Positions 55,105 to 64,000 of a stretch of DNA of 64,000 bases are shown piece after piece. Source of the DNA: Astrocystis sublimbata. Taxonomy: Eukaryota; Ascomycota; Sordariomycetes; Xylariales; Xylariaceae. The first letter of the stretch is position 1. Each line of letters begins with the position of its first letter. The stretch spans positions 62,001 to 126,000 of the forward strand of contig JAJNNY010000071.1 of assembly GCA_022453515.1 (NCBI GenBank), in the 5' to 3' direction. The notes under the pieces are model-generated. The model did not search any database. It saw only the letters and a program-made list of their open reading frames with translations, and was not told the DNA's origin. A program made the position numbers and the translations under genes.

Positions 55105-56787
55105 CTATGCAAGCCGCGGTTTTTTACCGGTGAAGTCTTCGATATCATCTAAGACCCACTTGATCGGGGCAGCGAAGGTCACATCTTCCCCTTTGTAGGC
55201 ACTATTGGGGGCAGGCTTCTTGTCTACATCCTGTGGTGCAACTTGGTCCTTAAACTCCCGCGCAATTAAAGCAGCGGTCGGGTCTTTGTCGGGCACGCCG
55301 AGCCACGTTGCCGGATCTTTATCGTTGCTAGCGGTAACTATCGCAACCACGCAGCCCATATCGTCGTACACTGCAGAACCCGAGTCTCCCATTTTCGAGA
55401 AATATTTGGTGTCTTTTTCGGGGACGATTAAAATTTCCCAATTGTACACAGGCGGACTATTGACGAATGGTCGACGGACAACAGCTTCGATACCGTTAAG
55501 TGTCCCACGGGTCAGTCCTGTAATTTGTCCCATCTTCGAAACCGCCAAAGGTCCTAATCGGAAGTCGGTTGGTAATGTGAGGACCGGACCACCTTCCCTG
55601 TGTACCCCTCTTGGTGGCGAGTAGAAAAGCCGGTTGGCTAGAGGTAAGGTGAATTTTCCCTGGTCGAGCTCGACAAGTGCCCAGTCCTTGAGATACCCAG
55701 GCTGTCGGGTAGAGAGGGAGAAGTCTGGGCAATACGCCAGGTGGCCGATTTGCCTGTCCTTCCTTTCCTCGATACCCTCGAGACATTCTGTGACCAAGGA
55801 AGAGTAGTCCACCCATGTTTGGGTTTTTTGTACATACTGGCGGTCTTCCTCGCTAGGCGGCGATACATTATTGTCGTTGGCGTATTGCAACCATGAGTCC
55901 CATTTCTGAATCCGGGATTTCAGGTGATCTATTTCCTTGTTTAGATCCTCAGTGAAGCGGACCACTTCCGTTTGTATGTCACGCAAATGGCTCTCGTTAC
56001 CGGATATATGATAGTGTCGATTATCCGCTGACGGCTTGCACGACTTGTCGTCTGTAAGGTCGTGACGGATGACGTGGCGGCAAGTTAGGCCGTATACAGT
56101 CGAGTCGTCATCTCCTAGCTTGATGTGCAAGCCTACTGTTCCCTCGCCTGGTGTATAGTTCCGGTAGGCGATAGAGTATCCCGAGTACGACAACAGGGGT
56201 AACAAATTTTTTGTTACCTCCGAGGAGTTCTCGGGGCGCTTATCAAAGATTGCTTCGAGCTCTGTGGAGGCAGCGTGCGGTGTGTACTGGCCTTCCATTA
56301 TCTCGACTTCGACATCGAAGATCATGAACCTCCGCATGATACCGCGGCAGTTCATGGCAATCTTGATGCCTTCTTCCCATTCCAAACTAGTCGGCTTTAC
56401 TGCAACCAGCAAGATCGTTGATGGGGTACTTCCCTGCAGACGCCCATCTTCCATGAGACATGTGCGTATGGGGAAAAAGTATGCCCACTCGCAGTTGCAT
56501 AGAGCTTCGATTATTTTCATCGACAGCTCTTTGCACCACTTGCCGATGATATCTGGGCCTTGCAAGACCCTGTAGCACTTTTCGTGCTGAACTAGAGTCT
56601 CGTTCCACCCATACGCATATGAGGTTTTGACCCAGCGGTTATGGCTCGTTCTGGCCACTAGTCTGGGACTACCGTTGAACCCGTGGAAGTAGCATTTAGC
56701 CTCTTCAGTATCGGGCTCGTAGGGCTCGTAGGGCTCGACGGCGTCAAGGTGGATGTCGGTCACCTTGGGATCGGGATCGCGGGACAT
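55105..56787 (-). CDS. Trypsin-like (PA clan) serine protease domain protein, intronless, 560 aa
   Basis: The start ATG 56787 gives an acidic N-terminus with an EPYEPYEP repeat. The catalytic set of the chymotrypsin fold is readable in the correct order: YGLTCRHVI (His238), LKDWALVELD (Asp368) and KMGDSGSAVYDD (Ser469, in the canonical GDSG context). TCRHV is the fungal equivalent of the TAAHC/TCGHC block. Residues 30-200 form a separate N-terminal region without a recognised domain, and residues 265-345 are a charged helical insert. There is no signal peptide, so it probably acts inside the cell. Proteins of this layout form a family in Pezizomycotina whose peptidase domain also occurs attached to NLR-type proteins. 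The gene is intronless, AT-richer than the core genes, and lies in accessory DNA. Confidence 0.78.
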   Translation of the reverse strand: MSRDPDPKVTDIHLDAVEPYEPYEPDTEEAKCYFHGFNGSPRLVARTSHNRWVKTSYAYGWNETLVQHEKCYRVLQGPDIIGKWCKELSMKIIEALCNCEWAYFFPIRTCLMEDGRLQGSTPSTILLVAVKPTSLEWEEGIKIAMNCRGIMRRFMIFDVEVEIMEGQYTPHAASTELEAIFDKRPENSSEVTKNLLPLLSYSGYSIAYRNYTPGEGTVGLHIKLGDDDSTVYGLTCRHVIRHDLTDDKSCKPSADNRHYHISGNESHLRDIQTEVVRFTEDLNKEIDHLKSRIQKWDSWLQYANDNNVSPPSEEDRQYVQKTQTWVDYSSLVTECLEGIEERKDRQIGHLAYCPDFSLSTRQPGYLKDWALVELDQGKFTLPLANRLFYSPPRGVHREGGPVLTLPTDFRLGPLAVSKMGQITGLTRGTLNGIEAVVRRPFVNSPPVYNWEILIVPEKDTKYFSKMGDSGSAVYDDMGCVVAIVTASNDKDPATWLGVPDKDPTAALIAREFKDQVAPQDVDKKPAPNSAYKGEDVTFAAPIKWVLDDIEDFTGKKPRLA

Positions 56788-56889
56788 GTTGATGATCTTT
56801 TTTGCGACCCTTTCCTGGGTCGGGCTCGTGACGTCTCGACGCCGTTTCTGCGAAGAACTTTCAATAGTGTAGATTTCACGTATGAGAGC

Positions 56890-57005
56890 ACGTGGTAGCT
56901 TATAGAAGAATAGCCAGTGCAGTCTCTAGTAGGGAGCTTATAGACATAGATTCAGATGATCTCCAAGGTAGGTTTCTAAGTGTAGAGTTCTAGAGAAGCC
57001 ATTGA
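56890..57005. repeat. Copy 2 of the duplicated upstream segment (partner at 34946-35062)
   Basis: AGAAGAATAGCCAGTGCAGTCT, AGATTCAGAT and GTTTCTAAGTGTA occur in the same order as at 34.95 kb. It lies about 100 bases upstream of the protease start, in the position of a promoter. Confidence 0.7.
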
Positions 57006-57187
57006 TCTTTATATGCGTTTTGAATGTTCGATCTCGGCTGTATTGGAGGTTAGGGCTTGCAGGTGCGTCGTCTGCGCTGCGCTTCATACGGCGTGACTCA
57101 CGCCGGGTGTATTGGAGGACTAAGGTTTTCAGGTGCGCTTCCTGCGCAGTACGATTGAGGTCGTCTTACGAGTACACGCTTGTGATA

Positions 57188-57330
57188 TCCATTCAGATGG
57201 CTGGACTACTGAGCAGGAGAGGCTGAGCAGGAGACCAAGATCAATGAGGTGTTGGAATTCAACACTGTATACAGAGACGGCAAGTACGTTACCACAGCGT
57301 CATGATACTGCCAGAAAGGCACTTGCGGTT
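57188..57330 (+). pseudogene. Second, more decayed copy of the VYRDGK relic
   Basis: Matches 18584-18716 in order: ATCCATTCAG, GCTGAGCAG, then AACACTGTATACAGAGACGGCAAG, then GCCAGAAAGGCACTTGC. The frame reads AEQETKINEVLEFNTVYRDG and stops early (TGA at about 57304) through an indel relative to the 18.6-kb copy. Confidence 0.4.
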
Positions 57331-58110
57331 TACTATAAGTACTTACCCCATACTCCCCCTGCACCTCGCGGGTGATATGTATGACGTTCTTTGAAGATTG
57401 CCGGTCCTCTCGGTCGAACCTGAGGTGTAACAAGGGGTCAAGGACTGACACAGCCAGCACCAGCAGCACCAGCAGCAGTAGGCGGGAGTGGCAGCAGATA
57501 CACATGCGATTGCAACAAACGGCAGATACAAGAACTTGAACTATTGGCACTGTATTTCACATGCATTCTGTGCTGTGTTTGCGTATGATATTATTGAACT
57601 TGAACTCGATCACGCCGCGGTTGCACAGGTGCGTATGGACCATCTACTACCTTGGCGGGAGTCCCAGGGACTTAATAAGGCCCGGGCAAGCCTTCAAGTT
57701 GTAGGCCTCTGCAAGGACTGTAAGGATTGCCATTTCTGCAAACCTTGCTTGGCCGAAGTATCTACCTATATAAATTGTATTCGTATATATATCTGGCTCG
57801 AATATAGCGAGCAATTCGCTAAATCCCCCCCCACGCTTAACTGTACGAAGATCGTACATCTATATGCCTTCGTGCCTTCCTTCGTGCCTTCGTGTCTTCG
57901 TGCCTGCCTGTTTGTCTGCCTGCCTGGGCATTAGAGGTGATTTCTCGCTCCCAAAACTCATCAATTCCTCCAATCCTTCTACATCACCCTTTTTACCCCC
58001 ACACACACATACACACACACACATATATATACACCATCAATCGCCCACTTAGGCCACGCCGCGGATCTACCTAGCCCATTACCTGCGAGGCTATATACGA
58101 ATAACCAATC

Positions 58111-58890
58111 ATGAGAGACCGCACGCAGACCCCGGGGCATGCGTGGATCCAGGCCATGTGCCAAGTGTGCAGGCAAGTTCCCTGGCCTAGCCCTCGCCCT
58201 TGCCCAATCTACTAACCGACCGTCCTAGTAATTGCTATTCCCTAGCTATCTAGGCCGAATAGCCTAGCAATAGCCCGAGCCGTACAGGCAGCCCGAGTGG
58301 TAGGCAGGCGGCCCGAGATCACTGCTCTGTCTATTCCTCTTGATGTGCCATACGTTCGTTGACTTGGGGAAATGCTAACATTGTTTGAACAGAACCAAGC
58401 AAACAAGTACGTTTCCCTGTCCCCAAGCCTCACGAGCAGGCACCTATTGTCGATATGCGAGTCGATATCTTGACGAACGTCCTCAAGCCCATGAATCAAT
58501 CTGCCAGCACTTCTCTGCCTATCCATCTCGTTGTACCACACATTGACTCGGGGAAATGCTGACACTCTTTGAACAGCCAAGCAGACAAGCGTAAGTTTCC
58601 CCATCTCCCAGTCTAACGAGCAGGTATCTATCGTTGACGCACGGTTTGAGCGAGCTGACCTATTCATTAAGAAGCAAACATGGTAAGTCCAAAAGCTCCT
58701 TGTGCCCCTTGCCTTCATCACGTTTCATACACAATGTATGGGCCAACAGCTGACGTCCGACATATTAGCCGAAACGATATCGCGTAAGCCTTCCGAAGCA
58801 CCTCGTTGTTACGATCCCATATCCCACTCGCACTAACAGTTGATGGTGTTAATTACTATCAATAGACCGTCTCATCAGTAAGTCTGTGAA
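58111..58890 (+). other. Intron-dense region with a 184-bp tandem duplication; possible gene of unknown type
   Basis: ATG 58111 opens MRDRTQTPGHAWIQAMCQVC, followed at 58173 by a textbook GC-AG donor (AG/GCAAGT), a perfect TACTAAC branch site (58210-58216) and a TAG acceptor (58226-58228). Downstream, AACAG-preceded short segments and strong donors follow: GTACGT at 58408, GTAAGT at 58591, GTAAGT at 58683, GTAAGC at 58784 and GTAAGT at 58878. They leave exon-like pieces as small as 12-15 nt (for example 58769-58783 and 58866-58877) between CTAAC/CTGAC-AG signals. Two units (about 58320-58503 and 58504-58690) are tandem copies, period 184 bp, that each contain one such piece. I cannot assemble one unbroken reading frame, so no CDS is claimed. 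Confidence 0.35.
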
Positions 58891-59263
58891 TTGTCACAAC
58901 ACTCTCCAAGGCAGCACACTCCTCAAAGGCACCGAAAGGCGCCAACACACCATCCAACTCCGCAGAGTCCTCCCCATGTTACTCTCATCAACACTGAATA
59001 ACACCTGTGGACCTGATTATCCCATCATTAACACCTGGTTATACAACTCTTAAGCGAATATGTTTTCTGCTGTCTGTCTTGAGGCTCGTCCTCACCCTCA
59101 TTTTCCATCAAATAGCACTCCACTTTCAAGGTTCGCCGGCATCTCCACACACTTCTCGCTCGTATTTCCTCGGCGGTGTCTCCAGTTGGCCCTTCGTTTC
59201 GTATCGACCTTATTGCCGTCGGATCGACACATCCCCCCTTCACCTTTCTATAATTACTTGTTC

Positions 59264-60240
59264 ATGTCAGATACAAGTGCATTCTTAGCGATATGGGGGT
59301 TGACAAAGGTCCAGTCATCGAACACGGCGGGCCCTGCCCGCCCACCACCGCCCAACCAACACCTTAGCGAGCGTTGAACTGCCGAGCTTGTCCTTGTGAA
59401 CATTAAGCCCGCCGCCACCGCCGCCGCTGCAGCAGCAGCAGATTAGACTTGAGAAGAGCGTGTTGCCGTTAGTATCTGTTGCCACCTTTGCTTGCGGACG
59501 TAGCTGACATAGATTGCAAGCAATGGGCCGAGGAGGAGGAGGGGAGGATGGTCAGTTGGCGTTGAAACACCGATAGATGAGCAATTGCTGATCCGCATCA
59601 TCTTATAGACCATCGAGGAGGAGATGGCGGTACGTGCACTGCCACACACTCCTCACAGCGAGTAGATCTTAGACTAACTTGACGATAGGCGGCGGTGGCG
59701 GCGGTAACGTATTCCCACCCCAACTCGTTTCCGCTAATATTACTAACAATCTCCGTCAGGCGAGGGAGAAGAAGTGTAAGTCAGCTTTCAAACACCATTT
59801 GCGAGTTGCTAACGATTGTTTGCAGAATTGTTTTGTCAGCAAACCTTTCTCTCTTATTTCGATTTGTCGCGGCTGATTTGACTCGTCTGTGCGCTAACAT
59901 TCGTTGCTCAAGTGTCGAATGACTATGCGTAAGTAGCTCCATCTCCCCTGCTGCTACACGCAACAGTCAGGATTTTGTCTAACACATGGTTCTTGATGCT
60001 CAGACCCCCAGTTTTTTGCTATAAGCAGCTCCATCTATCCCCCTGCTACATTCGACAGTCAAGACTTTGTCTAACCCATGATACTCAATACTCAAAGGAC
60101 AGATTGTTTTTTTTTGGGTAAGCGATTCCATCTATCCTGCTACTACTACATGTGATTGTCAGGACCTGATCTAACACATGGTACCCGATGCAGAGTTACT
60201 AGACGCACAAGAATATCGTATCGTCAAGCCTAGCAAATGA
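59264..60240 (+). CDS. Putative multi-microexon gene with a coiled-coil segment, unknown function
   Basis: The best-supported part is four consecutive exon-like pieces with every intron bounded by a good donor, a CTAAC/CTGAC-type branch site and an AG: a Pro6-Gln4 block ending IRLEKS (to 59459), then 59521-59550 (QWAEEEEGRM), 59609-59629 (TIEEEMA), 59689-59703 (AAVAA) and 59760-59775 (AREKK). The middle three lengths are 30, 21 and 15, all multiples of three, and the reading stays open across them, giving an Ala/Glu-rich helix. Further possible pieces are 59264 onward (ATG, MSDTSAFLAIWGLTK), 59913-59928, 60004-60020, 60098-60117 and a terminal piece 60194-60240 (LLDAQEYRIVKPSK, stop TGA). The links at both ends do not all keep frame; the second intron of the final triplet has AT instead of GT. 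It may be a real microexon gene in partial decay. I recognise no homologue. Confidence 0.35.
59929..60193 (+). repeat. Three tandem, similar 75-77 nt intron-like units
   Basis: Units are 59929-60003, 60021-60097 and 60118-60193. Shared words in order: (G/A)TAAG(T/C), (A/C)GnT(T/C)CCATCT, a CTGCTAC block, GTCA(G/A)GA, TCTAAC(A/C)CATG and a terminal CAG or AAG. They are separated by only 17 and 20 nt. The conserved part is the intron-like sequence and not the short pieces between, which are T-rich and dissimilar. Confidence 0.65.
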
Positions 60241-61856
60241 GGTTGTCTAGACAATCGCGATGGTGCTTTTCGCAGGGTGCCTAGAGGATGGACGGATGGA
60301 CAGATTGAGAGATGGATGGATGGATGGAATTTGTAACACCGGGGGAGAGGTATGGAATCATTATGGAATAACCATTACATAACTAATAAACTGTTTTTAA
60401 ATAACTATTATATAATCAAGTAATAAGAGAATAATAAATAGGATATAATATTTCTAAATGGGATTTATATTTAATAGGTATAATTGAGAACCTGGAAGTG
60501 TCTCATCTACTTTGTGTCAAGATTGATGACAAGATACCTATGTAGGTGCTTACCTACATCGACACCTCGGATTCTCCCATTTTTCTTGCCTGCCCACCAC
60601 CTGCTTGCCCTTCCGCCCGGGACTCTATCCTCCGTTCCATCGCCGAATAGCCGTCATTCGACTGAATGGCTGACGCGAAATATTTTTTGTTACTCACTCC
60701 CATTGCTTCATCTTGAAACGCAAGTTGGAATTGAAAGCGAAGCATCGATATCATCATACAATTTACATCAAACAGAGCTGGCCGAACCGTCGAGTCTTCC
60801 TACATGTTCGCAGACGTGCGCTCTCGGCTGCCCACCCTAGACGTGCCTGGAAGCCAGACACCCAGATTATGCAAATGAGCTTTGAGAACTAGATGGCCCA
60901 ATTAATGAGATCGCCATGCTTCTGACAATCTCAGGTTATGCGGCAGGGCGCAACGAACTTTGACAACACCAGCAATGAACATGTGATGATCGATGCAGAT
61001 CCTTGTTTAGCCATAGTTGGGGTGTCGATAGCTGTTTGAGATAGCCATCCTCTTGGGTTCCGGACGATTGGTGGAAGAGCTGAGGCACGAGACTTGGCGC
61101 TGCGTCGTGTTAGTTGCTTCCGCGCGGATTATCAACATGCCCAGTCAGTATCGATATGATTCAAGACACGAACACATCTCGATTTAGGCGGCAGGCGAGG
61201 CAGGCAGCACTGAGATGGGAAACTCCGCCTCTGCCAGCTACTTGGACGATCTTGATCTACAATCGCATACCCGATAGAGCTCAATTTGGGGAAACACGGC
61301 CCGGAAGCAATCTCCGCATGCAAACCTTGGCATATATCCCAAGACCGCATCCGACAACAACGAGCTGCCTAGCTGGCCCGCCCAGCTCGCGCCAGGATGC
61401 ACGCAGGCTGTCCGATCATCTGCCGAAAGGCATGATGACATGAGAAAAACGACTCACAAATATGCGGGCACGAAGAAGAGATCTTGCTATGTGACGGGAA
61501 ATGCGGCAAGTGCCAGGATCCCCCTGCGTCGAATGCCCTTCCGCAGTTTCCCAGATCCGGCTGATTCGCCGAGCACGTTCCCACGAGCCACTACGGCCAA
61601 GTCCCGCTGTCCCCCGACGGCGGTAAATATGTTGGTCCCGAGCTTTTATACTCCAGGCATTCTTCTTAAGAGACTGGGGTTGCGGAAGGGCGAAGAGAAG
61701 AGGCAAAAAGGACGAATGCAGCGCATATAAGATGTCGGAGGCGACCGCTTTCATCTCGTCAGCTTCTTTCCCCCGGGCGCGGATCCAGGGCAGCAGAAGA
61801 AGGTCAATGTGCCGTGCATCCTACACCGATATCTCGACCCTTTCCACCTTGGCATA
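60241..61856. other. Intergenic region, promoter of the beta-glucosidase gene at the right end
   Basis: 1.6 kb without a supportable gene. A GGATGGAC/GGATGGAT microsatellite lies at about 60288-60329 and an AT-rich block at 60355-60490. Bases 61300-61856 should include the GH3 promoter. Confidence 0.4.
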
Positions 61857-64000
61857 ATGAGGTTCCAGAGACTCGCCACGGCTCTGTCGGTGGCTTCGGC
61901 CGCTGCCGATCTGGACTGGGATGCGGCGTACACAAAAGCCAATGCCGCGCTTGCGAAGCTGTCTTCGAACGACAAGATCGGTCTCGTGACTGGTGTCGGC
62001 TGGAACAAAGGAGCTTGTGTCGGTAACACAGCCGCCGCCAGCTCGATCGGATTCCCATCGCTCTGCATCCAGGACGGACCTCTCGGCGTGCGCTATGCCA
62101 AGAGCGTCAACGCCTTCACCCCGGGCATCCAAGCGGCCTCGACCTGGGATCGCGCCCTGATGCGCGAACGAGGGAAGTTCATGGGCGAGGAAACCAAGGG
62201 CGTTGGTGTCCATGTTCTCTTAGGACCCGTGTCCGGACCATTGGGAAGACATGCGGATGGTGGCAGGAATTGGGAAGGTTTCGGAGCCGATCCCTATCTG
62301 CAGGGCATTGCCATGGCAGAGACGATTGAAGGCATGCAAGGCGCCGGAATCCAGGCGAATGCGAAACACTTCATCCTCAACGAGCAGGAGCTCAACCGGG
62401 ATACCATCAGTTCCACGGTAGACGACCGCACGATGCACGAGCTCTACCTGTGGCCCTTCGCAGACGCTGTGCACGCCAACGTCGCTTCGGTCATGTGTTC
62501 ATATAACAAAATCAATGTAAGCATTTATCCACATTCCGCAGAAGTGCGCTTGGGTAGTTGGCCGGCAGAATGACTTACTCACCTTTGATAGGGAACATGG
62601 GCGTGCGAGAACGACGGAACTATGAACAAGCTTCTTAAGCAGGAGCTCGGCTTCAAGGGCTACGTGATGACGGATTGGAACGCTCAGCACAGCACGCAGC
62701 AGGCGGCTAACACGGGGTTGGACATGACAATGCCGGGCTCCGATTTCAACGGCGGCACAGTGCTTTGGGGCCAGAAGTTGAGCCAAGCCATTAGCAGCGG
62801 CCAGGTCCAACAGTCCCGGGTCGACGACATGGTCCGCCGCATTCTGGCGTCGTGGTATCTCCTCGGCCAGGACAGTGGTTACCCCAACGTCAATCTCAAT
62901 GCCAATGTTCAGGGCACACACAAAAGCAATGTGCGCGCTGTCGCACGAGACGGCATCGTCTTGCTCAAGAACGAAGGCAACATCTTGCCTTTGAAGAAGC
63001 CCACCAAGCTCGGTCTCGTTGGCTCGGCTGCTATCGTCGGCCAGCATGGCCAGAACCAATGCGCAGACCGCGGCTGCAACAACGGCGCGCTGGGCATGGG
63101 CTGGGGCTCGGGCACCGCTGATTACCCCTACTTCAGCGCTCCTGCGGACGCCATCAAGTCGCGCGCCCAGACGGATGGGACCCAAGTAACCGTCTCGTCG
63201 ACCGACCAAACGGGTGCCGTGAGCGGTGCCGTGAATGGCGCCGACGCGGCCATCGTTTTCATCACATCTGATGCCGGCGAGGGCTACATCGAGGTAGAGG
63301 GAGTCAGCGGGGACCGAACCAACCTCGACCCGTGGCACAACGGCAACGACCTTGTCAAGGCTGTCGCGGCTATCAACGAGAATGTTATTGTGGTCGTGCA
63401 CTCGGTGGGCCCCGTCATCCTCGAGACGATCCTTGCGCAACCCAATGTCAAGGCTATTGTATGGGCTGGACTGCCATCACAAGAAAACGGCAACTCCCTC
63501 GTGGATGTCCTGTACGGCGACACTGCGCCCTCGGGTAAGCTGCCATACACCATTGCCAAGTCCGCCAACGACTACGGAACCACCATCTCGCGCAGCGACA
63601 ACCGCTTCACCGAGGGGCTGTTCATCGACTACCGCCACTTCGACCAGGCCAAGATCGAGCCCCGGTACGAGTTTGGTTTCGGGTTGTGTAAGTCAATTTC
63701 AATTTCCCTCGCGCTGCCGATTAACCAATCGTTGTGCGGAACACATTCTAACACGCTATCTCACTTCATCCAGCCTACACCAACTTCACTTACTCCGACG
63801 TCGCCGTAGCCGGAACCCCTACCTCCGGCGCCGCCACCGGAGACATCATCCCCGGCGGTCGCGCCGACCTCTGGGAGACGGTCGCCACCGTGACCGCGAC
63901 CGTGGCCAACTCGGGCAGCGTCGAGGGCGCCGAGGTGGCGCAGCTCTACGTAGGCTTCCCGGCCTCGGCCAACGCGCCGCCCAAGCAGCTCCGCGGCTTC
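61857..64000 (+). CDS. Secreted GH3 beta-glucosidase (3' end outside the window)
   Basis: Exons are 61857-62516, 62592-63687 and 63774 to the edge. Introns GTAAGC/TAG (phase 0) and GTAAGT/CAG (phase 1). ATG 61857 gives a signal peptide (MRFQRLATALSVASAAA). GH3 landmarks: the N-terminal domain DGPLGVRYAKSVNAFTPGIQ, GRNWEGFGADPYLQGIAMAE, NAKHFILNEQE and the nucleophile loop GYVMTDWNAQHS (Asp248); the C-terminal domain VLLKNEGNILPL, DNRFTEGLFIDYRHFD and RYEFGFGLSYT; then the fibronectin III-like tail, cut by the edge at ...PPKQLRGF. It hydrolyses terminal beta-D-glucose from cellobiose and oligoglucosides outside the cell. Many fungal genes of this class are controlled by carbon source; no regulator site is claimed here. 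Confidence 0.95.

Larger units (their letters stand above)
56788..58110. other. Intergenic region with short repeats
   Basis: Contains copy 2 of the duplicated upstream segment (56890-57005), a 69-bp imperfect tandem repeat starting TGTATTGGAGG at 57039 and 57108, a GGCGTGACTCACGCC palindrome at about 57090, and copy 2 of a coding relic (57188-57330). A CCTTCGTG/CCTGCCTG pyrimidine tract lies at 57867-57930, and (CA)n-TATATATA at about 58000-58030. A cysteine-rich frame at 57.5-57.9 kb (CKDCKDCHFCKPC) has no further support and is not called. Confidence 0.45.

Noticed and set aside
57488..57934. Cysteine-cluster frame (CKDCKDCHFCKPC)
   Set aside because: No signal peptide or known finger spacing, and the rest of the frame runs through a pyrimidine microsatellite-like tract.
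58242..58721. 159-codon minus-strand frame across the 184-bp duplication
   Set aside because: Splice signals on the plus strand are much stronger and the product has no motif, but only stranded RNA data can exclude it.

Overview
The window looks like nuclear DNA of a filamentous ascomycete (Pezizomycotina, probably a Sordariomycete). The evidence is: genes broken by 46-230 nt GT-AG introns with CTAAC/CTGAC branch sites; fungal expansions (DUF3632-like, EthD, F-box, small cysteine-rich secreted proteins, a secreted beta-lactamase-fold protein); and an AT-rich, stop-riddled Fot1/Pogo transposon of the kind left by repeat-induced point mutation (RIP). Splice structures were worked out by eye from reading frame and splice signals. 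No RNA gene, CRISPR array or prokaryotic operon is visible.

Layout. 0-5.6 kb: the end of a CofD/UPF0052 gene, mitochondrial malate dehydrogenase with a 5' UTR intron, and a kinase-like (APH family) gene whose frame is broken by a 65-bp tandem duplication. 5.6-9.2 kb: no gene, but a degenerate tandem array with a period of about 680 bp. 9.2-16 kb: a secreted RNase T1-type protein, a DUF3632-like gene, a 95-residue secreted cysteine-rich protein, an unknown conserved gene and an EthD-domain gene. 16.7-19.8 kb: a drug-type MFS transporter with a frameshifting internal deletion, divergent from the EthD gene, and a seven-helix membrane protein. 23-25 kb: a secreted beta-lactamase-fold protein.

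25.8-30.3 kb is a mobile-element and gene-relic zone: a 333-bp TIR element, a transcription-factor relic, the 1.86-kb Fot1-type element and a frameshifted membrane-protein relic. 31.6-35 kb holds two F-box genes, one with an in-frame stop. 35.6-46.9 kb is a conserved core block: the P5A ATPase SPF1, an N-myristoylation-motif coiled-coil protein and the TRIP4/ASC-1 (Rqt4) zinc-finger protein. 47-50.4 kb is a six-exon type II membrane glycoside-hydrolase-like gene.

50.4-61.8 kb is accessory again: a P450 with two in-frame stops, an intronless PA-clan serine protease, then about 2 kb of repeated, intron-dense, microexon-like sequence (58.1-60.2 kb) that is the least familiar part of the window. 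A GH3 beta-glucosidase runs off the right edge.

Main themes: (i) conserved housekeeping blocks alternate with decayed accessory DNA, with at least four otherwise intact-looking genes each broken by one or two lesions (APH, MFS, F-box, P450); (ii) short paralogous segments are shared between distant places in the window (34.95/56.9 kb and 18.6/57.2 kb); (iii) three near-parallel 75-77 nt intron-like units sit in tandem at 59.9-60.2 kb.
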